Origin: an uncultured Candidatus Saccharibacteria bacterium
GTDB taxonomy: Bacteria > Patescibacteriota > Saccharimonadia > Saccharimonadales > Saccharimonadaceae
Length of the DNA: 11,640 bases
Assembly (NCBI GenBank): GCA_938017655.1
Contig: CALIJO010000053.1
Span: 1 to 11,640, forward strand
Direction: 5' to 3'
The notes beneath the pieces are model-generated. The model worked only from the letters and a program-made list of their open reading frames with translations. It was not told the DNA's origin and did not search any database. Shown here in pieces: positions 6,312-11,640 of this stretch (positions are counted from its first letter, which is position 1; each line of letters opens with the position of its first letter). The translations under genes were made by a program, and so were the position numbers.

Positions 6312-6319
6312 ATTTTCTC

Positions 6320-6394
6320 TGGTGCGAGTGGAGGGAGTCGGACCCTCGTCTCTTCCTTGGGAAGGAAATATAATAGCCGTTATACGACACTCGC
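6320..6394 (-). tRNA. tRNA-Gly (anticodon CCC)
   Basis: The reverse strand folds as a 75-base tRNA with a perfect acceptor stem (GCGAGTG/CACTCGC), anticodon stem TTTCC/GGAAG with loop TTCCCAA (anticodon at 6359-6361), a 4-base variable loop, T-stem GAGGG/CCCTC and encoded CCA. It reads GGG. The T-loop is TCCGACT, with C where nearly all tRNAs have T (position 55), and the D-stem is weak (about three pairs). Confidence 0.9.
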
Positions 6395-6407
6395 GTAATT
6401 TCATTTT

Positions 6408-6413
6408 ATCATA
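6408..6413 (-). promoter_or_regulatory. Possible -10 box of tRNA-Gly
   Basis: On the reverse strand TATGAT lies 14 bases before the tRNA 5' end, a fitting distance for a short leader. A clear -35 is not seen. Confidence 0.4.
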
Positions 6414-6417
6414 ATTT

Positions 6418-6457
6418 GAGAGGGATTTCGGAAATAATTCGAGAGAGATTTGGAAAT
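6418..6457. promoter_or_regulatory. Imperfect direct repeats, candidate response-regulator sites
   Basis: Two copies, GAGAGGGATTTCGGAAAT (6418-6435) and GAGAGAGATTTGGAAAT (6441-6457), differ by one substitution and one missing base, with starts 23 bp apart, about two helix turns. Each contains an ATTT..GGAAAT core; the first has the perfect 11-bp palindrome ATTTCGGAAAT. They lie between the divergent tRNA-Gly and vex1, next to the presumed vex1 promoter, where an OmpR-type regulator such as the downstream VncR could bind. Confidence 0.5.
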
Positions 6458-6476
6458 TTCACAGTGGCTTCATAAT
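6449..6476 (+). promoter_or_regulatory. Possible vex1 promoter
   Basis: TTTGGA (6449-6454) and CATAAT (6471-6476) are spaced by 16 bases, giving a start near 6483 and a leader of about 24 bases that carries the ribosome site GGAGG (6498-6502). Both boxes are weak, consistent with an activated promoter, and the -35 overlaps the second direct repeat. Confidence 0.4.
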
Positions 6477-6506
6477 TAAAATTTAAAATAAAAATATGGA
6501 GGAAAA

Positions 6507-7748
6507 ATGATTAAAAATGCGGTAGCTTATGTTTTTCGAAAACGCACGCGTACGGCGTTGATATTTTTGATTTTAACTTTAATTCTGGCGGTGATTTATG
6601 CGGGTTTTTCAATAATGAAAACTAGCGAGAAAATGACGAGCGCGATAAATAGCGCGAATGATTTGGGGTTAAAAATTAGATCATTAAAATCTGAGACTTT
6701 TAACGCGGAAAGTTTTGATTTGATTGATAGCAAACTTGGAGCAGAGAAGATTTATCAATATGAGGGAGTGGCTGAACTCAAAAACGGTAAGGTGGTGGCG
6801 GGCGAGCAAATGGTGATGCGAGAAGATTTGCCGGGTTACTTAGGGAACGCGATTATGCTACAGGCTATAAGTAATGTGGAAAAAGAGCCGTTATTTCGTA
6901 GTGAAGTATTTAAGTTGATTGAGGGGAAAAATATTGCGCGTGAGGAAATTGGAAAAGTTCTAGTGCATGAAACACTGGCGAAGAAGAATCAGTGGAAGGT
7001 CGGCGATAAGGTGAGTCTAAAAGTTTTAGGGGAAGAGAAAGAGTTAGAACTTTTTATTCAAGGAATTTTTACCGGGAAAAAACAAGAAAAATACACCGGG
7101 ATGTCTTCGGATTTTAGTGAGAATATGATGTTCGCGGACTACACGACGATGACACAAATTTTTGGAAAGAAAAAACTGGTGACAAGTCTAAAAATATTGG
7201 TATCTGATTCCGAAAAATTAGCGGCGTTAAAGGCGGAAATGAATAAAAAAAGTGTTCAGTTGGAAGACTATGAAATTAGTGAAGAGGAAAATCAGTTCTC
7301 GGGAATGGTGGAGTCTCTAGATATGGTAAAACAGATGATTTTTATGATGATTATGGCAGTGATTGGGGCGGGAATAATCGTATTGTCCTTGGTGCTAATT
7401 CTTTGGGTACGGGAGAGGATGTATGAAATTGGGATATTACTGGCGATTGGGCGCAGCAAAATTAAAATTGTGGGGCAATTTATCTTGGAATTGATATTGA
7501 TTTCGCTGCCGGCAATGATTTTGGCGGCGATACTGGGAAGAATTTTCGTGGGGTGGATTTTGGGTGCGGTTTTACAGAAAGAGGGCTTAGATAATTTAGA
7601 TTTAAGTAGCTTTACGACTGGTGGGGGATTAGATATTTTTGCGATGAGCTATGGACTTCTGATTCTAATTATCGTTCTAGCAGTAATAGTGGCGTCGTGG
7701 ATGATTTTAGTGAAAAAACCGAAAGAAATTTTAGCGAAAATAAGTTAG
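6507..7748 (+). CDS. vex1: Vex1-like FtsX-type ABC transporter permease
   Basis: This is the first permease of a MacB/FtsX-type (type VII fold) transporter. Membrane segments lie near 17-35, 278-302, 323-352 and 381-402, with a large extracytoplasmic domain between the first and second. The FtsX signature ERMYEIGILLAIGRSK (303-318) follows segment 2, and KKPKEIL (403-409) closes the protein as usual. Length, 413 aa, fits. GGAGG stands 4 bases before the ATG. The order permease, ATPase, permease, regulator, kinase and the close similarity of the next genes identify it as the Vex1 member. The transported substrate is unknown; in pneumococcus the system has been linked to peptide signalling and antibiotic response. 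Confidence 0.88.
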   Translation: MIKNAVAYVFRKRTRTALIFLILTLILAVIYAGFSIMKTSEKMTSAINSANDLGLKIRSLKSETFNAESFDLIDSKLGAEKIYQYEGVAELKNGKVVAGEQMVMREDLPGYLGNAIMLQAISNVEKEPLFRSEVFKLIEGKNIAREEIGKVLVHETLAKKNQWKVGDKVSLKVLGEEKELELFIQGIFTGKKQEKYTGMSSDFSENMMFADYTTMTQIFGKKKLVTSLKILVSDSEKLAALKAEMNKKSVQLEDYEISEEENQFSGMVESLDMVKQMIFMMIMAVIGAGIIVLSLVLILWVRERMYEIGILLAIGRSKIKIVGQFILELILISLPAMILAAILGRIFVGWILGAVLQKEGLDNLDLSSFTTGGGLDIFAMSYGLLILIIVLAVIVASWMILVKKPKEILAKIS

Positions 7749-7756
7749 GAGGAAAA

Positions 7757-8383
7757 ATGAGTGTACTAAAAATTAAAAATGTTTCATATGCTTACGCGGG
7801 AAATCGGGAAAATATTTTGGAGGGGGTGGACCAGAAATTTGAGCGTGGGAAATTTTATGCGATTATCGGAAAATCGGGAGCAGGAAAATCTACCTTGCTT
7901 TCACTGCTCGCGGGGTTAGACGAACCGAAGAGTGGCGAAATCTTGTTTGAAGATGAAAAGATTGGTAAATATGGTTACAGTTATCATCGCAAAAACCATA
8001 TCGCTCTGGTTTTTCAGAACTATAATTTGATTGATTATTTAACGCCGCTAGAAAATATTAGATTGGTGAATCGGGAGGCGACAGATGAGATTTTGGTGAA
8101 GTTGGGATTAGATAAGGATCAAATAAATCGAAACGTGATGAAGCTTTCGGGTGGGCAGCAACAACGAGTGGCGATTGCTAGGGCGTTGGTTTCGGAGGCG
8201 CCGATTATTTTGGCGGATGAACCGACGGGAAATTTGGACGAAAACACGGCGGAAGAAATTATTGAAGTTTTGAAAAAGTTAGCTAAGGAACGCAATAAAT
8301 GTGTGATTGTGGTGACGCATAGTAAAAGGGTGGCGGATTCGGCAGATGTGGTCTTGGAATTAAAGGGAAGGAAATTGAGATAA
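7757..8383 (+). CDS. vex2: Vex2-like ABC transporter ATP-binding protein
   Basis: Cytoplasmic ATPase of the LolD/MacB type, 208 aa. Walker A is GKSGAGKST (38-46), Gln87 is the Q-loop in VFQNYNLIDYLTPLEN, the signature LSGGQQQRVAIARALV begins at 130, Walker B is IILADEP (150-156) with TGNLD after it, and His188 is the switch. The stretch from the Walker A to NYNLIDY, including GYSYHR, closely resembles pneumococcal Vex2 as I remember it. I start it at ATG 7757, with AGGAGG (7747-7752) 4 bases before; an upstream in-frame ATG at 7697 lies inside vex1 and lacks support. The stop overlaps the vex3 start as TAATG, so the two are translationally coupled. Confidence 0.94.
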   Translation: MSVLKIKNVSYAYAGNRENILEGVDQKFERGKFYAIIGKSGAGKSTLLSLLAGLDEPKSGEILFEDEKIGKYGYSYHRKNHIALVFQNYNLIDYLTPLENIRLVNREATDEILVKLGLDKDQINRNVMKLSGGQQQRVAIARALVSEAPIILADEPTGNLDENTAEEIIEVLKKLAKERNKCVIVVTHSKRVADSADVVLELKGRKLR

Positions 8384-9756
8384 TGTTGAAAAATGCATTT
8401 TTGTATGTGACACGCAAAAAGTTAAAAAGTTTGGTGATTTTTTCCGTGGTGCTAATAATGGCGGCACTAGGAATGATTAGTCTGGCGATTCAGGATGCGA
8501 CGAGTAAGGCGGCGAGTGAGGCTTTTTCGGGAGTAACCAATAGTTTTTCAATGGAAATTAATCGCCAAGTAAATCAAGGTACGCCGCGGGGTGGTGGTAA
8601 TGTGAGGGGAACTGATATTAAAAAAATTTCTGAGTCACCGGAGATTGAATATACGGTAAAGAGAATCAATAGCGTGGCGGATTTGGTAGATAAGGATATT
8701 ATTGAGACGCCAGAAACTTTGCGCGGAAGGTCGGCGGAGCGCGCGAAGAATTTTAAGCGCACGGTAATGCTAACCGGCGTGAACGATTCAGCTAGGGAAA
8801 CTAAATTTGTTTCGGGGGCATATAAACTGGTTTCGGGTGAGCATTTAAAAAATGACGATAAAAATCAAATTTTGATGCACGAAGATTTGGCGAAGAAAAA
8901 TAATTTGAAAGTGGGGGATAAAATTAAAATTAAATCAAATTTATTTGACGCGGATAATGAAAAAGCGGCAAACGAAACCGTAGAGGTGAAAATTAAGGGG
9001 TTATTTGCAGGGAAAAATACGGGGGGTGTGACAGCGGCACAGGAACTTTATGAAAATACTTTAGTGACAGACGTTTCTACGGCGGCAAAAGTTTATGGTA
9101 ACGATGAAGATACGGCGGTGTATCAAGATGCAACATTTTTCGTGAAGGGCGAGAAGAATCTTGACCAAGTGATGGCTGCGGTGAAGAAATTGGATGTGAA
9201 TTGGCGCGAGTATAATTTGATAAAGAGTGCCTCAAACTATCCAGCTTTGGAACAATCAATCTCGGGAATGTATGGAGTGGCCAACCAAATGTTTTTCGGT
9301 TCACTAATTTTTGCGGGAACGGTAGTGGCTCTAGTTTTGCTACTTTGGATGAACGCGAGAAAAAAGGAAATCGCAATTTTACTAGCGATAGGTTTGGAAA
9401 AAGGACAGATTTTCGGACAGTTCGTGATAGAACTTTTGATGGTAGACCTACCGGCGTTCGTGGGGGCTTATGTTTTGGCGGGAAAATTTGCAAAAATCAT
9501 GGGAAATGATATTTTAAAAAATGTTACAACTGGGGTGACAAAGCAAATGGCGAAACAGGCTGGGGCGACGCAGCTAGGCGGGGGTGCAGAAATGGAAGGT
9601 TTTACTAAAACTCTTTCGGCAATTGATGCAAAGATGACGATTGGCGCGGTGACGATAACAGTGGTTTTCATGTTGGTTATTATGCTGGTTTCACTGGGAA
9701 TAATAAGTTATCGAAATTTAAAAAAGAATCCAAAGGAACTTTTGACAGAGCTTTAA
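8383..9756 (+). CDS. vex3: Vex3-like FtsX-type ABC transporter permease
   Basis: The second, larger permease of the transporter, 457 aa, which should pair with Vex1 on the Vex2 ATPases. Membrane segments lie near 15-37, 300-324, 345-370 and 418-442; the extracytoplasmic domain spans about 38-298; the FtsX signature RKKEIAILLAIG is at 326-337; KKNPKELL ends the protein. Segments such as RQVNQGTPRGGGN (61-73), DIIETPET (105-112), LTGVNDS (130-136) and SNYPALEQSISGMY (284-297) recall pneumococcal Vex3 closely, which is why I name it. The start overlaps the vex2 stop by one base. Its final codons carry the likely -35 box of vncR. Unlike pneumococcus, no Pep27-type peptide gene fits in the 19-bp gap to vncR. 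Confidence 0.94.
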   Translation: MLKNAFLYVTRKKLKSLVIFSVVLIMAALGMISLAIQDATSKAASEAFSGVTNSFSMEINRQVNQGTPRGGGNVRGTDIKKISESPEIEYTVKRINSVADLVDKDIIETPETLRGRSAERAKNFKRTVMLTGVNDSARETKFVSGAYKLVSGEHLKNDDKNQILMHEDLAKKNNLKVGDKIKIKSNLFDADNEKAANETVEVKIKGLFAGKNTGGVTAAQELYENTLVTDVSTAAKVYGNDEDTAVYQDATFFVKGEKNLDQVMAAVKKLDVNWREYNLIKSASNYPALEQSISGMYGVANQMFFGSLIFAGTVVALVLLLWMNARKKEIAILLAIGLEKGQIFGQFVIELLMVDLPAFVGAYVLAGKFAKIMGNDILKNVTTGVTKQMAKQAGATQLGGGAEMEGFTKTLSAIDAKMTIGAVTITVVFMLVIMLVSLGIISYRNLKKNPKELLTEL

Positions 9757-9768
9757 ATTTGGTATATT
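9742..9768 (+). promoter_or_regulatory. Promoter of vncR, leaderless
   Basis: A perfect -35 TTGACA (9742-9747) lies in the last codons of vex3 and an extended -10, TGG then TATATT (9763-9768), follows after 15 bases. The expected start falls at about 9775, directly at ATG 9776, and no ribosome site precedes that ATG. Confidence 0.6.
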
Positions 9769-9775
9769 TAGATTA

Positions 9776-10432
9776 ATGAAAATACTGATCGTAGAGGATG
9801 ACCGAATGATTCGGGAAGGGGTGGTAGAATTTTTGCGGGAATTTAAATACGAGATGGTCGAGGCGGGGGATGGACTAGAGGCGCTGAAGAAATTTAATCA
9901 TGAAATTAATTTGGTGATTTTAGATATCAAATTACCGTCGATGAGTGGATTAGAAGTTTTAAGAAAAATTCGTGAAAAAAGTCGAGTACCGGTTTTGATG
10001 ATGACGGCATTTTCGGACGAAGAGTCGCAAATTATGGCCTTTTCAAATTTGGCGGATGGGTTTATGGAAAAGCCGTTTTCGTTACCGGTCTTAAAAGCGC
10101 GAGTGGAAGCACTGCTGAAGAAGACTTTAGGTGAAGATTTAAGAGAATTTAGTTATCAAGAGACGAAGATCGATTTTGTGAGTTTTCGGGCTGAGATAGC
10201 GGGGCAAGCAGTGGAAGTAAAACCGAAAGAGCTGGAGATTTTAAAATATTTGTTTTTGAATGAAGGGCGAGTTTTAACCAGGGAACAAATTATTGAAAAT
10301 GTCTGGAAGGAAAGTGAAGAAATTCCGTTTGATCGAGTGATTGATGTTTATATTAAGGAACTAAGAAAAAAATTAAAACTGGATTGTATTTATACGGTGC
10401 GTGGGGTGGGGTATAAATTGGAGCGAGGATGA
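9776..10432 (+). CDS. vncR: VncR-like OmpR-family response regulator
   Basis: Two-component transcription regulator of 218 aa. The receiver domain (1-115) keeps the acidic pair in VEDD (7-9), phosphate acceptor Asp50 in LVILDIKLP, Thr77 and Lys99 in EKPFS. The C-terminal winged helix (about 125-218) has the OmpR-type sequence PKELEILKYL, RVLTREQI, VIDVYIKELRKKL and YTVRGVGYKLE. It closely resembles pneumococcal VncR as I recall it, for example in LADGFMEKPFSLP and PFDRVIDVYIKELRKKL. It lies 19 bp after vex3 and overlaps the kinase gene by 4 bp (ATGA). The likely targets are its own operon and vex1, where direct repeats are found. Confidence 0.95.
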   Translation: MKILIVEDDRMIREGVVEFLREFKYEMVEAGDGLEALKKFNHEINLVILDIKLPSMSGLEVLRKIREKSRVPVLMMTAFSDEESQIMAFSNLADGFMEKPFSLPVLKARVEALLKKTLGEDLREFSYQETKIDFVSFRAEIAGQAVEVKPKELEILKYLFLNEGRVLTREQIIENVWKESEEIPFDRVIDVYIKELRKKLKLDCIYTVRGVGYKLERG

Positions 10433-11577
10433 GAGGAATTTTTTGGAAGGGATTTTTCAGGGTCTTGATACTACTACTTGGGGTGGTGACGATGATTCAT
10501 GGTGGGATATTTTATACGCTTTCGAAATCATATTTGGAAGAAAAAACAAAGGAAATTAAGCAGACAGCTGCGGATGTGACGAAAAATTTAGCCGGTAAAA
10601 GTCGTGAGTACGTGGAGCAAGCTTTGGATTTTTATTCAAGGAGTGGGGAGATTAAAGTTTATCTGAAATCGCAAAATACAGAGAATGAGATGAAAGTTTC
10701 GGAGCTACTACCTGTGGATCGGACGAGTGAAAATAATTCGGTGATTATTGAAGAAAAAAGTGTGAAGCTTCTAAATGGAGAAGAGGCTTTGGTGCAGTTC
10801 GTTTCGACGGCAAATTTAGAAAAAGATGCGATTGATTTGAGCTTGAAATTTTTGCCGGTTACACTACTGGGATCGGTGGTGTTATCACTGGTGGCGGCGG
10901 GGTTTTATGCGAGGCAGGAAACTTTAAGAATGAAGCAAGTGAATTTTGAATTTTTGCGGGGGGCTTCACATGAATTAAAAACGCCGCTGACCAGCTTGAA
11001 AATTGTTTTAGAAAACATGCAATTTAAAGTCGGGAAATATAAGGACCGGGATTTTTATTTGGAAAAATGTGGGGAAATGGTGGATGAACTTGACGCGGGA
11101 ATTCGAGAATTGCTCTTGATGTCTAAAATGGATAGTTTCGAAAAATCTGAATGGATAAAAATCTCAGAGATAGTCGAGGAGTCCTTGAGGCGAAATCAGA
11201 TTATGATTGCGGAGAAAAATCTGCAAATGCGAATTGAGGTGGAGGAGCAAAAAATTTGGTTGAATCGGACGGCTTTATCGATGGTGTTGGCAAATTTAAT
11301 CGGCAATGCAGTGAAGTATGCGGAAGAGAGTGGTAGAATTTCGGTGCAGATGCGAGATGAATTATTAGAAATTAAAAATTCGTATGGAGAGGGTGCTAAT
11401 GAGCAGAGTGGAAGTGGCTTGGGTCTTTACATTGTCAAAAATTTATTGAAGCGATATGGTTTGAAATATGAAATTTGTAACCAAAAAAAGAGTTTTAGTT
11501 TTAGAATTGATTTTGGAATGGCAAAAAAGGGAAAAACTCTTGCACAAACAGGGGAATCAAGTTATAATATCAAGTAG
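10429..11577 (+). CDS. vncS: VncS-like sensor histidine kinase
   Basis: Membrane sensor kinase of 382 aa, partner of the preceding regulator. Membrane segments near 10-30 and 140-160 bracket an extracytoplasmic sensing region of about 110 residues. Dimerisation and phosphoacceptor motif FLRGASHELKTPLTSLK has His181; the N-box LANLIGNAVKYA has Asn289 and Asn293; the G2 box is GSGLGLYIVKNLL (328-340). A classic DxGxG G1 box is not seen; the position reads EIKNSYGEG, so ATP binding may be atypical, although related VncS proteins seem similar. The last about 20 residues (GMAKKGKTLAQTGESSYNIK) extend beyond the catalytic fold and overlap the tRNA-Asp promoter at the DNA level. Start ATG overlaps the vncR stop by 4 bp. 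Confidence 0.93.
   Translation: MRGIFWKGFFRVLILLLGVVTMIHGGIFYTLSKSYLEEKTKEIKQTAADVTKNLAGKSREYVEQALDFYSRSGEIKVYLKSQNTENEMKVSELLPVDRTSENNSVIIEEKSVKLLNGEEALVQFVSTANLEKDAIDLSLKFLPVTLLGSVVLSLVAAGFYARQETLRMKQVNFEFLRGASHELKTPLTSLKIVLENMQFKVGKYKDRDFYLEKCGEMVDELDAGIRELLLMSKMDSFEKSEWIKISEIVEESLRRNQIMIAEKNLQMRIEVEEQKIWLNRTALSMVLANLIGNAVKYAEESGRISVQMRDELLEIKNSYGEGANEQSGSGLGLYIVKNLLKRYGLKYEICNQKKSFSFRIDFGMAKKGKTLAQTGESSYNIK
11540..11568 (+). promoter_or_regulatory. Promoter of tRNA-Asp inside the vncS 3' end
   Basis: TTGCAC (11540-11545), a 17-base spacer and a perfect TATAAT (11563-11568) give a start near 11575, four bases before the tRNA. The whole promoter lies in vncS coding sequence. Confidence 0.85.
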
Positions 11578-11578
11578 T

Positions 11579-11640
11579 GGATTCGTAGCTCAGTTGGTTA
11601 GAGCGCTGCCCTGTCACGGCAGAGGTCGCGAGTTCGAGTC
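11579..11640 (+). tRNA. tRNA-Asp (anticodon GTC), cut by the window end
   Basis: The sequence begins with acceptor strand GGATTCG, then D-arm GCTC/GAGC with the usual GG loop, anticodon stem CTGCC/GGCAG with loop CTGTCAC (GTC at 11613-11615), and T-stem start GCGAG with TTCGAGTC. The 3' half of the T-stem, the acceptor 3' strand and CCA lie outside the window. Confidence 0.95.

Noticed and set aside
7697..7756. 20-residue N-terminal extension of the Vex2 ATPase
   Set aside because: The extension lies in vex1 coding sequence; ATG 7757 has AGGAGG at good spacing and gives the normal family N-terminus.
9077..9493. 138-codon open frame on the - strand
   Set aside because: It is antisense to vex3, with no motif and Pro/Ser/Arg-rich shadow composition.

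Overview
The window looks like chromosomal DNA of a small-genome bacterium using the standard code (TAA, TAG and TGA all end genes). The clipped transport operon, purine-rich coding strand, leaderless-looking starts, CCA-encoding tRNAs and small SurA-like and PH-domain membrane proteins suggest a Candidatus Saccharibacteria (TM7)/CPR-type organism, probably host-associated. That placement is inference; no ribosomal marker is present. All protein genes lie on the + strand; only tRNA-Gly is on the - strand.

Region 1 (1-3641): the tail of an unidentified gene, a 61-residue cysteine-rich protein, then a complete zinc/manganese-type ABC importer: a membrane-anchored solute-binding protein with a long His/Asp loop, its ATPase (with a His-rich tail) and its ABC-3 permease. 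An alpha/beta hydrolase of more AT-rich, different codon style overlaps the permease end and may be an acquired passenger.

Region 2 (3716-5479): tRNA-Arg(CCT) with a good -10 box, then only 7 bp later a PH-domain membrane protein and a membrane-anchored SurA/parvulin-like protein, closed by a strong intrinsic terminator.

Region 3 (5480-6394): a low-coding stretch with palindromes, a short class I SAM methyltransferase with a likely leaderless start, a 35-nt near-perfect hairpin, and a bidirectional terminator facing a - strand tRNA-Gly(CCC) with an unusual T-loop.

Region 4 (6395-11577): permease, ATPase, permease, response regulator, histidine kinase. The order and the proteins match the pneumococcal vex123-vncRS locus, a peptide/antimicrobial-responsive ABC transporter with its two-component system. 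Imperfect 23-bp-spaced direct repeats before vex1 are candidate regulator sites, and vncR appears to have its own promoter inside the end of vex3. The pneumococcal pep27 gene has no room between vex3 and vncR. The window ends within tRNA-Asp(GTC), whose promoter lies inside the last codons of vncS.

No CRISPR array, insertion sequence or wholly new system was recognised. The most notable point is a Firmicutes-type Vex/Vnc locus in what looks like a CPR genome, with its candidate control sites.
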